A stretch of 64,000 nucleotides of DNA from Gammaproteobacteria bacterium Ga0077536 (GTDB taxonomy: Bacteria > Pseudomonadota > Gammaproteobacteria > Ga0077536), in contig LNEL01000053.1 in the NCBI GenBank assembly GCA_001464935.1, positions 72,897 to 136,896 of the forward strand, given 5' to 3'. This document shows, one piece after another, positions 18,045 to 26,586 of this stretch. The translations under genes were made by a program, and so were the position numbers. Positions within the stretch are counted from its first letter, which is position 1; every line of letters starts with the position of its first letter. The notes under the pieces were generated by a model. It had not been told where the DNA came from and made no database searches. It saw only the letters and a list, made by a program, of their open reading frames with translations.

Positions 18045-18458
18045 TCAAGGTTGGCTGCGCACGCGCGCGTTGAAAAGGGCCTGGGCGCTGCGTGCCCGCG
18101 CGTAGGTCTGTTCAACATGCTTGCGAATCGGGCACGCCGGAAACTTGCTGATGCCCTTGCGGGTGTACTCGATCTCCCGCACCGACAGCGCAATGATCCG
18201 ATGAGGATGCTTGGCTCCCGGCCGGGTTGCGCGAACGTAGTTGATTAGCGCGTCGCAGTAGTGGTTCGTCAACGGGCCGCAGGTCTTCTTCGGTATGTTG
18301 TAGGTCGGTTGCTTGAGCTCCGGCTTGTAGCGCCCCCAACAGAACTTGGGCAGCGCCATCAGCTCGCTGGCGTCGGGCTTCAGATACGCATGGACGGGCG
18401 TCGACGCGCAAGAAAGTGCCACGACCGCCACCAGAACCCTGATTGTTAGATGCATCAT
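18045..18458 (-). CDS. Small secreted cysteine-containing protein, unknown
   Basis: 137 residues starting with two successive Met codons. AGGAG lies 7 bases before the second (18455), which may be the real start. A signal peptide is clear: hydrophobic residues 6-20 and a likely cleavage after PVHA. The mature part carries about four Cys, in FCWGRY, TCGPLTNHYC and FPACP, suggesting two disulfides. It ends in a helix rich in Arg and Ala. The frame is open upstream but that part overlaps the glycosyltransferase gene and lacks a signal peptide. I recall similar small CW...CG...HYC proteins beside glycan genes but cannot name a function. It could be a periplasmic accessory of polymer assembly. Confidence 0.7.
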   Translation of the reverse strand: MMHLTIRVLVAVVALSCASTPVHAYLKPDASELMALPKFCWGRYKPELKQPTYNIPKKTCGPLTNHYCDALINYVRATRPGAKHPHRIIALSVREIEYTRKGISKFPACPIRKHVEQTYARARSAQALFNARVRSQP

Positions 18459-18529
18459 TTTGCTCCTGCTTGCCTCAACGCCAAGGACGCGCGATTGCGC
18501 CTGTCCACGCGTCGACGATGGTGCCAGTT

Positions 18530-19687
18530 TCACTGGCTGCCTGCCCCAGCGAACTGCAATGCGGCAGTCTTGCGCGCGACGTCCTGCCATGAATAGTGTT
18601 CGACCGCCCGCTGCAACGCGCGTTGCCCCGTAACGGCGCACAGGCTTGCATCGAGCAGATAGCGGCCCAGTGCATGCTCGACGGCGGACAGGGACGCGCC
18701 ATCGACCCGCAGACCGGTGACCTCGTGTTCGACCGCCGACCCGGTGCCGCCATCGGCGCCGGCAATCACCGGCCGGCCACAGGCCGCCGCCTCGAGAAAC
18801 ACCATGCCAAAACCTTCCGTGTCGCCGTTGATATCGCGGTTGGGCATCGCGAACACGTCGCAGGCGTTGTACCAGCGCGGCAGTTCTTCGGCTTCGACGT
18901 GTCCGAGGAAATGGACGCGGCTGTCGACGCCCTCGTCCTTCGCCAACTGCTGCAAATGTTCGAGTTGCTCACCCTTGCCGATCATCGCGTAGTGCACGTC
19001 GACACCCTGCGCCAGAAGCGCGGGAAGCGACCTTATCACCATGTCGAACCCCTTGCGCTGCTGCATACGTCCGACGGACAGCACCAGTTTCTGGCCGCCC
19101 GAGAGCCCGAGTCGGGCGCGCAGATCGTCACTTGGCAGTCCAGGCCTGAAGCGCTCGATGTCAACGCCCGGATTGATCAGCACGATGGACGACGGCGCCA
19201 CGTTCATCTTCAACAGTTCGTCGCGTGTCCATTCGCTGTTCGCGATCACCAGATCGGCGTGACGCAACGCAAATTGCATGGCCGCGTACTTGAGTCCCTT
19301 GCCCCAGGTCGTGAGTTCCTCGCCGTGTGCATAGACCACCACTTTGTGCGCCGTCAGGCGCGCGACTAGCCAGGCCACCAGCCCTTCCGGCAGGGCGCGC
19401 CCGGCATGCACGGCGTCGAAGCGCTGCGTCAGGGCCAGGCGCAGCGAACGCGCGAACAGCTTCAGATACATGGCCAGTGACTCTGGCTTCAGCCAGGCCA
19501 CGCGTTGCAGATCGAGCCGGTGGATCGTGTTCGGATGAGACTCATCGACGGCTTCCTGGCCGGCAACGGCGGCAGTCACGATGTGAATCTGCTTGCCGCC
19601 GAGGCGCGGGTAGACCTCAGCAAACCACACTGCCGTGCCACCCTTGGTCGGCAGGAACAGCTCGGTCAACACGAGATACTTGCGCAT
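18530..19687 (-). CDS. Glycosyltransferase family 4
   Basis: 385-residue GT-B glycosyltransferase. The N-terminal acceptor domain opens with LTELFLPTKGGTAVWFAE. The donor domain begins near 200 with VLSVGRMQQRKGFD. The E-x7-E retaining-transferase motif is EGFGMVFLE, followed by the sugar-nucleotide-contacting ACGRPVIAG. It starts 1 bp after the stop of the GT2 gene upstream, so it belongs to the same transcription unit. Its stop is 71 bp from the next gene, the small secreted protein. The sugar is unknown. Confidence 0.9.
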   Translation of the reverse strand: MRKYLVLTELFLPTKGGTAVWFAEVYPRLGGKQIHIVTAAVAGQEAVDESHPNTIHRLDLQRVAWLKPESLAMYLKLFARSLRLALTQRFDAVHAGRALPEGLVAWLVARLTAHKVVVYAHGEELTTWGKGLKYAAMQFALRHADLVIANSEWTRDELLKMNVAPSSIVLINPGVDIERFRPGLPSDDLRARLGLSGGQKLVLSVGRMQQRKGFDMVIRSLPALLAQGVDVHYAMIGKGEQLEHLQQLAKDEGVDSRVHFLGHVEAEELPRWYNACDVFAMPNRDINGDTEGFGMVFLEAAACGRPVIAGADGGTGSAVEHEVTGLRVDGASLSAVEHALGRYLLDASLCAVTGQRALQRAVEHYSWQDVARKTAALQFAGAGSQ

Positions 19688-19688
19688 A

Positions 19689-20624
19689 TCAGCCTCGAAC
19701 GATGCTGGCCAACTGGCGCAGGCTCGTCAGACCCGGCTGTTCCAGCAGATTCAACAGAATGGCCCGTATCGCTTCCGAGCGTTGCCCGGCTTTGCTCAGC
19801 GCATAGGCCAGGTTGAGCCGGGCCGCCCGCAGGCGGCGCGCCACCCCGCGTCGCACGGGTTCCGGGAACTTATCGGCCTGCCGGCGCAAATCATTCAGCG
19901 TGCGGACGTTTTCCCGCTGGGCCGCCACGGGATCGCGCCGTGTCGCGCTTTGATCGTGAATCAGGTACACCGCCAGCGGCCGGCAGATTACCCCAATGGT
20001 CTGACTATGGGCGACGAGTCGGGTCAGGAAATGGACGTCCTCGCAGACCTTGAAGCCGAGCGGGAAGCCGCCCAGTTGCAGAAAGTTCTGGCGTGACACG
20101 CTGAGCGTGTGCATGTCCCCGAAGTGATCGGCGACAAACGACTCGATGAGGTCGGGTGGCAGCCACGCACGTCCGGTAACCGGATCCGCCTGCGGCAGCA
20201 GCGCGCGGCCGGCCTCGTGCGCGGAAAGGGACAGCCCGAGCAGGCTGCCGTCCACCGATCTGTATTCGTAGTCGGATGTGAGCATGTCGATGGCTGCGTC
20301 CTGCCTCAGCCAGTCCGCATGGGCCCGCAGTCTGGACGGCAGGTACCAGTCGTCAGCGTCGAGAAAACACAGCCAGTCCCCCCTCGCCTGCTCTGCGCCG
20401 AAATTGCGGGCCGCCGATACGCCTGCATTCTGCTCGCGTCGCAGGTAGCGAACGCGCTCACCAAAAGCGCGCGCCACCTGGGGCGTCGTGTCGCTCGAGG
20501 CGTCGTCGACAACAATGATCTCGAACGCCGGTTCGCTCTGCGCCAACACCGAATCGATCGCCCGCGCCAGCGTGCCGGCACTGTTGTAGGACGGGATGAT
20601 CACTGAAAAGCGCGGGTCCTTCAC
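19689..20624 (-). CDS. Glycosyltransferase family 2
   Basis: 311 residues from a GTG that overlaps the deacetylase stop (GTGA). Motifs are FSVIIPSYNSAG at the N-terminus, IVVDDASSDTT near 40, and the metal-binding LDADDWY near 92. The C-terminus is an Arg-rich helical extension. A longer reading frame exists upstream but would overlap the deacetylase gene by 140 bp and adds a tail lacking any GT2 feature, so the GTG is preferred. Probably one step in repeat-unit assembly. Confidence 0.88.
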   Translation of the reverse strand: MKDPRFSVIIPSYNSAGTLARAIDSVLAQSEPAFEIIVVDDASSDTTPQVARAFGERVRYLRREQNAGVSAARNFGAEQARGDWLCFLDADDWYLPSRLRAHADWLRQDAAIDMLTSDYEYRSVDGSLLGLSLSAHEAGRALLPQADPVTGRAWLPPDLIESFVADHFGDMHTLSVSRQNFLQLGGFPLGFKVCEDVHFLTRLVAHSQTIGVICRPLAVYLIHDQSATRRDPVAAQRENVRTLNDLRRQADKFPEPVRRGVARRLRAARLNLAYALSKAGQRSEAIRAILLNLLEQPGLTSLRQLASIVRG

Positions 20625-21811
20625 GCGTTTCCCGCCAACACACGCAACGGAATCATCAATCCGGACCAGCGTGCCAGACGCGCGAACGGGCGCAGTTCGC
20701 GGGCGCGACGTGCCCAGACTACAGCACGTCGCCATGACGACGTCTCGATCCAGGCCGGATCGCACCGGCCGACGATATCAGCCAGCCTCGCCGTGGACAT
20801 GAAGCGCACCAGCGGGACATGGGCCAGCAACTGCGTCAACGCTTCATGCAGCGTGGCAAATGCCGCAGCGTCCGCGCGCGGTCCGCAAAAATTGAACCGA
20901 TGCATTTCGATCAGCGCCGGTCGACCGACGGCCGAGCAGGCGGCGACGCCCTGCGCGAGTCGCTCAGGTCGGTGGCCGAGCGCAGGTTCGAAGTAGACAT
21001 CCCGGACCAACAGCAGGATTTTGCCAGCGCCGCGCTCGCCATTGCGAATCAGTGAAGTCCCCGGCGCCGGCCGGCCGTCGGCGTCGCGCCGATCGTGGCG
21101 ACTGCCGGGCGTGACCAGCGTGCGCACGCCGACTGCGGCCCAGGCCTCTTCGACGGCGGTATTCCAGATGAAGGTCGTCGGCACGGCGACCGTCGGCGGC
21201 GAGCCGAAGATGGCTTGCCACACGGTGGCCTCTTCCGCTGCGGCGCGTGCAATCTCGGCGTCGGGCAGCGCCGCGCTTGGCAGCTGCGTGACATCCGTCC
21301 AGCGTGACTGAAGCGTCGATGGCAATGCTTCCGTCCAGCCGAGGCCGGGCTCCGCGAGCCAGGCAGCGACTGCCTCGTCCGTCGACGCCAGGCTCATCAG
21401 GCTCGGTGTCCAGTAGTGCGCCAGTCCATGCAGCTGCAGCGCGAAAGTACCGCTCGCCGCGCCTTCACGCAGCGCGGCCAGCACGTCAGCGTGCGCTGCA
21501 TCGTCCAGTCGCGCGGCCACATAGGTTGGCGTCGCCGCCCGTCGCATCGCGTCCCTGTCCGCCACCTCCAGCACGACACCAACGGTCATCACCGGCGACT
21601 CGCCGTGGCGGTTGCGGCACGCGGACAGCAAGGTCCTCAGCTGCGTCAACGCGGCTGCCTGCGTAGCCGGTCCGGCGCCCCAGTCATCGCTCTCCAGGAT
21701 CGCGATGGGGTGACGAAACGCGGGTTCGCGCCAGCACTGGAGGAGCGGTCGCCGGAACCCCACCAGCAGCGCACTCCAGAGCGCCAGCACCATGCACACG
21801 GCCGTCACCAT
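20621..21811 (-). CDS. Polysaccharide deacetylase-like protein (divergent NodB fold)
   Basis: 396 residues. An N-terminal hydrophobic segment (3-18) suggests membrane anchoring with the catalytic domain in the periplasm. The NodB-type metal triad can be proposed as D42/D43 in ESDDWG and H128, H132 in LHGLAH (H-x3-H). A later IEMHRFNF may be the second-half catalytic His. It is clearly different from the XrtA deacetylase at 33608. The ATG overlaps the sulfotransferase stop by one base (TGATG). Inferred role: removes N- or O-acetyl groups from the polymer or a lipid-linked precursor. Confidence 0.7.
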   Translation of the reverse strand: MVTAVCMVLALWSALLVGFRRPLLQCWREPAFRHPIAILESDDWGAGPATQAAALTQLRTLLSACRNRHGESPVMTVGVVLEVADRDAMRRAATPTYVAARLDDAAHADVLAALREGAASGTFALQLHGLAHYWTPSLMSLASTDEAVAAWLAEPGLGWTEALPSTLQSRWTDVTQLPSAALPDAEIARAAAEEATVWQAIFGSPPTVAVPTTFIWNTAVEEAWAAVGVRTLVTPGSRHDRRDADGRPAPGTSLIRNGERGAGKILLLVRDVYFEPALGHRPERLAQGVAACSAVGRPALIEMHRFNFCGPRADAAAFATLHEALTQLLAHVPLVRFMSTARLADIVGRCDPAWIETSSWRRAVVWARRARELRPFARLARWSGLMIPLRVLAGNA

Positions 21812-22734
21812 CACTGCGCCGCATACCCCATCCGGGCGGCGATGTCCGCCACCTGGGGCAGGGCGCGCTCGATGCGCGTGCGGTTCGGACTGTCCTTCCA
21901 CTTGTCGAGCCGGATTTCGGAAAACGCGTTGTACGGCTTGCCGAGGACACCGGCGCAATGACGTTCCAGCCTGGCGTCGAACGCCAGATCGCACGCATTG
22001 AACACGCTGCGAAAGGCCGCCACCGGGTCGCGGATGAAATCCTCGTAAAAGACCTCGACCCACTGCTTCGACGCAATATGCGGCCGCGCGTCGAGAATGG
22101 CTGCATTGATGGCGCGATACTGGAACGCACACACATCCTCGATGGGGCTCGTCAGATAATCGCGCCACCCATCGGCCAGAAAAAAGCACCATTGGCGGTA
22201 GCGCCCATCGATATTGACCTGCGCCGGCACCTGCTCCGACCAGGTCGCAAACTCCTCGGGCTTGCCCCACCCTTCAATCAGCGAGTTGAGATTGTCACCG
22301 GGACTGCGCTTGATATAGACGAAGATCGCGTCCGGGAACAGCGCGTGCAGATAGTCGACACAGAGTCCGTTCTGGTTGTTCTTGTCGACCCACCGATGCT
22401 GCCCCGTCCAGGCATAGAAATAGCGGCTCACGAAGCGCCGATCGGCATCAGTGGCGTCCGCCGCGGTGAGGCCGTGCGTATCCCAGTGCTTCTCGCCAAG
22501 TGGATGGAGGTCGGTCCAGAAATCGTGCGTCTCCCGCTGCAGCGTGCCGAGTTCGTCGGCTTCGGAAAGTGTCTTGTAGATCAGGGTCGTGCCCGCACGC
22601 GAGCAGCCGATGACGATCACCGGGCGCCGGGCGGGTGCCTGTCGCAGCAACCACTGAGCAGCACGCAGGCTGCGCTGCGCGCGACGGGCATGAAACGCCG
22701 CCGTCTTGGTGATCTTGACGAGAAGTTCGCTCAT
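21811..22734 (-). CDS. Sulfotransferase family protein
   Basis: 307 residues. The 5'-phosphosulfate-binding loop of PAPS-dependent sulfotransferases is GCSRAGTT (43-50). The 3'-phosphate-binding segment is YIKRSPGDNLNS near 145. The N-terminus is basic and helical without a real membrane segment. In this position between the O-antigen-ligase-like protein and a deacetylase, it most likely sulfates a sugar of the exopolysaccharide. Some bacterial proteins of this fold have other acceptors. The start overlaps the upstream ligase stop (ATGA). Confidence 0.85.
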   Translation of the reverse strand: MSELLVKITKTAAFHARRAQRSLRAAQWLLRQAPARRPVIVIGCSRAGTTLIYKTLSEADELGTLQRETHDFWTDLHPLGEKHWDTHGLTAADATDADRRFVSRYFYAWTGQHRWVDKNNQNGLCVDYLHALFPDAIFVYIKRSPGDNLNSLIEGWGKPEEFATWSEQVPAQVNIDGRYRQWCFFLADGWRDYLTSPIEDVCAFQYRAINAAILDARPHIASKQWVEVFYEDFIRDPVAAFRSVFNACDLAFDARLERHCAGVLGKPYNAFSEIRLDKWKDSPNRTRIERALPQVADIAARMGYAAQ

Positions 22735-24023
22735 CTGCTGAACCCGGGTTGCTGCAAGGTCGGCAGGCCGGCCTGGTCGCCCTCCCGGCCTGGCGGTGCG
22801 GCGGGTCTGGCGTCGAGCGCGGCCACATCGCGCACCACGATGCTATAGAGCACGACGACGACCACCACCAGCACGTACAGGAAATCGAAGTAAGCCAAGC
22901 CCAGAAATGCCCCGGACGTGGCATAGCCGGCCAGACTGACCTGAATCATCGAGGCCAAGTCCCGCGCCTGGGCGAGTTCCGGTCGCTTGCGGGCCATTTT
23001 TCGTATTCGTGCGCATTTCGACCAGGTCATCAGACCCAGCGTGAGGAACAACACGAGCCCGATCCACCCGTGCTCGCTCAGGACCTCGAAGTAGATACTG
23101 TGGCAGTCGACGCCGTTGGTCAGCGAGATGAATTCATAGCCGCCGCCGACGATGCGCTGGTTTGCAATGTCGATGGATTTCTTCCACGCCTTGATGCGAT
23201 TGGTCGCGGACTGGTCCTCTTCATAGGTTTCGATCGTGTGCATGCGATCGAACCACTCCTGGGGCACGATGAACGGCAGCGTGACGGCGAACAGCCCGGC
23301 CATGATGAGCGGCATGATCTTGTTTTTGGCCTTCAGGAACATCATCAATCCCATGACGAAGATGCCGAGGAGCGCACCGCGCGAATGCGTACCGATTGCC
23401 GCGATGACGGACAGCCCTGCCCCCGCATACAGGCACAGCTTCACCTTGCGGTTTTCGGTATGCAGCGCGAGGTACCACAGCAGTGGCGCAGTCATGACCA
23501 GCGCCAGCCCGATCTCGTTGTTGCCACCGATGAACGTATTGTCCGGCCCATACACCCGGTTGCTCCCGCCTTTGAGGATCGTCCAGATGCCGCCCTTGAA
23601 GCCGTAGAAGCCCAGCGATACGCCGATCGTCCAGACCAGCAGGTGCACGCGGGCCATCGACGTCGTCAGCATCAGCGTCAGCAGCACCCCGAGCTGAATT
23701 TTCCAGACTTTGTCCCATTGTTCCCAGGCGGCATCCTGAAACGGGGCATTGAGGGTGGTGATGAACATCCAGCTCAGAAAAATCAGCAGCACGACGATTT
23801 CGCGGCTGATCGGCAGCCGCTTGGGCTCGCGCGAAATGGCATAGGCGAAAACGGTGGTCAGAAACACGATGAACGCGAACGGCAGATTCATCGAGAAGCC
23901 CCAGGCCATGCGGTGGGGGTTCATCAGGCCGAGCCAGGTCCACATCATCACCCCGAAAAACGGACGGCGCAGGATGAACGGCAGAGAGCCGAAAACGATG
24001 AGGGTGATGAGTATGTCGCGCAT
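22731..24023 (-). CDS. XrtA-associated O-antigen ligase/polymerase-like membrane protein
   Basis: 430-residue polytopic inner-membrane protein with ten or more hydrophobic segments and a large loop (about 255-310) containing a conserved-looking GGYEFISL and HSIYFEVLSEHG. It resembles the putative O-glycosylation ligase/polymerase group linked to exosortase A (TIGR03097, named from memory), related to Wzy/WaaL. It probably polymerises repeat units or transfers the glycan to an acceptor in the periplasm. The start has AAGGA seven bases upstream. The C-terminus is an Asp/Arg/Pro-rich cytosolic tail. Confidence 0.85.
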   Translation of the reverse strand: MRDILITLIVFGSLPFILRRPFFGVMMWTWLGLMNPHRMAWGFSMNLPFAFIVFLTTVFAYAISREPKRLPISREIVVLLIFLSWMFITTLNAPFQDAAWEQWDKVWKIQLGVLLTLMLTTSMARVHLLVWTIGVSLGFYGFKGGIWTILKGGSNRVYGPDNTFIGGNNEIGLALVMTAPLLWYLALHTENRKVKLCLYAGAGLSVIAAIGTHSRGALLGIFVMGLMMFLKAKNKIMPLIMAGLFAVTLPFIVPQEWFDRMHTIETYEEDQSATNRIKAWKKSIDIANQRIVGGGYEFISLTNGVDCHSIYFEVLSEHGWIGLVLFLTLGLMTWSKCARIRKMARKRPELAQARDLASMIQVSLAGYATSGAFLGLAYFDFLYVLVVVVVVLYSIVVRDVAALDARPAAPPGREGDQAGLPTLQQPGFSR

Positions 24024-24121
24024 GGCCTAATCCTTCGGCATCCGGGCAGTCAGGCGTATCGGCCGTCGTCCGACGCACCCGTCACTCTGGTCTGCTCCAT
24101 TGTAAGTCCACGACGCCGCCA

Positions 24122-25381
24122 TCAGGGCTGTCCGCCCGGTGAAAACTTGTCGCCTTCCGGCATCCCCGGCACACCGCACGCGCCACCCCGGGCAATCGCG
24201 CGAAAGGCCCCGAGCAGTTGGGTGACGCGGGAGTCCCAGCTGTTGCGGCGCGCGTAGTCGATGATCGCCGCGCGGTCCCAGGTCTGGCCGAGCGCACGCT
24301 CGAGTTGCTGGTACAGCGCCTCGTCGTCGCCGAAAGGATAAATGTCGCCGAGCGACGGCGCACTGACGACTTCGGCATTGCCGCCGACGTCGCTCGCGAT
24401 CACGGGGACGCCACAGGCCATGGCCTCGAGAATGACGTTCGCCCAGCCCTCGTTGCTCGACGGCAGGGTGAACACGTCGCTGGCCGACAGCGGCACGCGC
24501 AGCTGTGCCGGGGCCATTGGCCCGAGGAAGCGCACGCACCCGTCGAGGCCGAGTTCGGCGACCTGGCGCTTGAGACGTGCCGTCGAGTCACCCTCGGGGC
24601 TGGCGCCGCCGACGATCAGGTAGACGAGCCCGGGGTAGCGCCGCCGCAGGCGCGGCAACAGCGCAATCACGCGATGAAAGCCCTTGCGTTCGACGAGCGC
24701 ACCAACGGTGGTGAGCACCACGGCATCCGCCGGCAGACCTAGCGCGGCCCGCGCCTCGGCGCGAGGCAGCGGGTGGAACACGCTCGCATCGACCCCGTTG
24801 CCGACCACCGTGAACTGGCTGGCCGGCACGCCGGCGGCAATGCCGACCTCGCGCAGCGAGGCCGACACCGTGAACACGCGCGCAGCCCCGGCCAGTGCCG
24901 CGACGATGCGTGCGCGCAGCGCGGGCTGGCCCAGGTGTCGCGGCTCGGTGCCGCGCAAGGTCACGGTGTACGGCACGCCGAGCCAGCGCCCGAGCAGCGC
25001 GGCGGCGCAGCCATCGGGATAGGCGAAGTGCGCATCGAGGATGTCGCAGCGACCGGCACGCCGCAGGCGTCGCGCGAGCGGCCACGCGGCGAGCGCCATG
25101 GCCACAGCATCCCAGTGCCGCCCGACGGCCGGCAGACACAGCGCACGGGGTCGGTAGACGTCGATCCCCTGCTGCACGTCGTGCGCCGCGCCGGCCACGC
25201 GATAGCCGGGACTCACGAGGCGCAGCAGCGACTGGCCTGGAAACCACGGCTGCGGCGACACCACGCTCAGCGGCAATTCGCGCGCGACCCGGAACATCCG
25301 CTCGCGAATGAACACACCGGCCGTCGGGCGCGCGCTGCTCGGAAACAGGCTGCTCACGACCAGCAGGCTCGGCTCGCTCAC
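24122..25381 (-). CDS. Glycosyltransferase family 4
   Basis: 419-residue GT-B enzyme. LLVVSSLFPSSARPTAGVF opens the acceptor domain and VLTTVGALVERKGFHRVI the donor domain. The motif S-N-EGWANVILEAMACG corresponds to the E-x7-E region. The GTG start overlaps the stop of the upstream TIGR04063-like gene (GTGA). It ends 98 bp before the start of the ligase-like gene; nothing notable is seen in that gap. Sugar specificity is unknown. Confidence 0.9.
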   Translation of the reverse strand: MSEPSLLVVSSLFPSSARPTAGVFIRERMFRVARELPLSVVSPQPWFPGQSLLRLVSPGYRVAGAAHDVQQGIDVYRPRALCLPAVGRHWDAVAMALAAWPLARRLRRAGRCDILDAHFAYPDGCAAALLGRWLGVPYTVTLRGTEPRHLGQPALRARIVAALAGAARVFTVSASLREVGIAAGVPASQFTVVGNGVDASVFHPLPRAEARAALGLPADAVVLTTVGALVERKGFHRVIALLPRLRRRYPGLVYLIVGGASPEGDSTARLKRQVAELGLDGCVRFLGPMAPAQLRVPLSASDVFTLPSSNEGWANVILEAMACGVPVIASDVGGNAEVVSAPSLGDIYPFGDDEALYQQLERALGQTWDRAAIIDYARRNSWDSRVTQLLGAFRAIARGGACGVPGMPEGDKFSPGGQP

Positions 25382-26583
25382 CGCCGGGTGACCTCGTCAT
25401 AGACCGGGGCATAGCGCGCGACGCTGCGCGGCCAGTTGCGTTCGTGCTCGACGTAGGCGCGGCCGGCCGCGCGCAGGGCCGGCCAGCGGTCGCGTGCATT
25501 GAACAGCGCAACGACCGCTTCGGTCAGCGCGGCAGCGTCGCCGGCCTTGAACAGCATGCCGGTCTCACCGTCGCGGATCAGTTCGCGGTGGCCGCCGACG
25601 TCCGAGGCCAGCACCAGCCGGCCCTGCGCCATTGCCTCGAGCGGCTTCAACGGCGTCACGAGTTCGGTGAGGCGCATTGGCCGACGCGGGTAGCAGAACA
25701 CGTCGACGAGGCTGTAATAGCGATCGACTTCCGCATGCGGCACGCGTCCCGTGATGATGACGGTCTGCTCGAGGCCCAGCGACTTGACCAGCGCCGTCAC
25801 CTCCTCATGACAGGGCCCGCCACCGACCAGCAGCACCCGCAGTTCCGGCACGCGACCAACGACGCCCGGGAGCGCGCGGACGAGATCGACGATGCCTTCA
25901 TACGCGTAGAACGAGCCGATGAAGCCGAGCACCGGCCGCTCGCCGATGCCGAGGCGCTCGGCGAGTTCGCGATCGCGCGGCAGGCCGAACTGGAAATGCT
26001 CGGCGTCCACCGCATTCGGAATCACGGTGATCTTGCGCTCGGGCACGCCGCGCTGCGCGAGATCCGCGCGCAGGCCCTCGCAAATCGTGAACACGGCATT
26101 CGCGTTGCGCACGACCCAGGTTTCGAGCGCGCGCGTCATCCGATAGCGCAGGCCACCTTCCGCGCTGGTGCCGTGATCGACGGCCGCATCTTCCCAGAAC
26201 GCGCGGATTTCGTAGACCACCGGCACGCCGAGCGGCCGCGCCGCACGCAGCGCCGCCGCGCCATTGATCGCCGGCGAGTGTGCGTGCACGACATCGGGCT
26301 TCTCGCGCAGGATGACCTCGCGCACGCGCGCGGTCAGTGCGGCGAGGATGGCGTATTGATTCAACACCGGCAGGCGATCGATCAGGCCGCCCGGTGGCGG
26401 CGTGCGATAGAACGGCAGGCCGTCGACGGTCTCGAGCGCGTCCTTGTACGCACCATGCTTGCCGGAGGTCACGTGCACGGTTTCCCAGCCGCGCTGGCGC
26501 TGCTCGCGCAGGATCGCGCGCGAACGGAAGGTATAGCCGCTCTGCAGCGGAATCGAGTGATCGAGGACGTGAAGGATGCGCAT
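25378..26583 (-). CDS. XrtA-associated glycosyltransferase (Daro_2409-like, GT4)
   Basis: 401 residues. The N-terminal MRILHVLDHSIPLQSGYTFR is characteristic of the PEP-CTERM/exosortase A-associated glycosyltransferase family TIGR04063. PVLGFIGSFYAYEGI starts the nucleotide-sugar domain near 215, and MRLTELVTPLKPLEAMAQG replaces the usual E-x7-E stretch. It belongs to the core of XrtA polysaccharide loci. It starts 3 bp after the amidotransferase stop and overlaps the next GT4 gene. Confidence 0.92.
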   Translation of the reverse strand: MRILHVLDHSIPLQSGYTFRSRAILREQRQRGWETVHVTSGKHGAYKDALETVDGLPFYRTPPPGGLIDRLPVLNQYAILAALTARVREVILREKPDVVHAHSPAINGAAALRAARPLGVPVVYEIRAFWEDAAVDHGTSAEGGLRYRMTRALETWVVRNANAVFTICEGLRADLAQRGVPERKITVIPNAVDAEHFQFGLPRDRELAERLGIGERPVLGFIGSFYAYEGIVDLVRALPGVVGRVPELRVLLVGGGPCHEEVTALVKSLGLEQTVIITGRVPHAEVDRYYSLVDVFCYPRRPMRLTELVTPLKPLEAMAQGRLVLASDVGGHRELIRDGETGMLFKAGDAAALTEAVVALFNARDRWPALRAAGRAYVEHERNWPRSVARYAPVYDEVTRR

Positions 26584-26586
26584 CGG

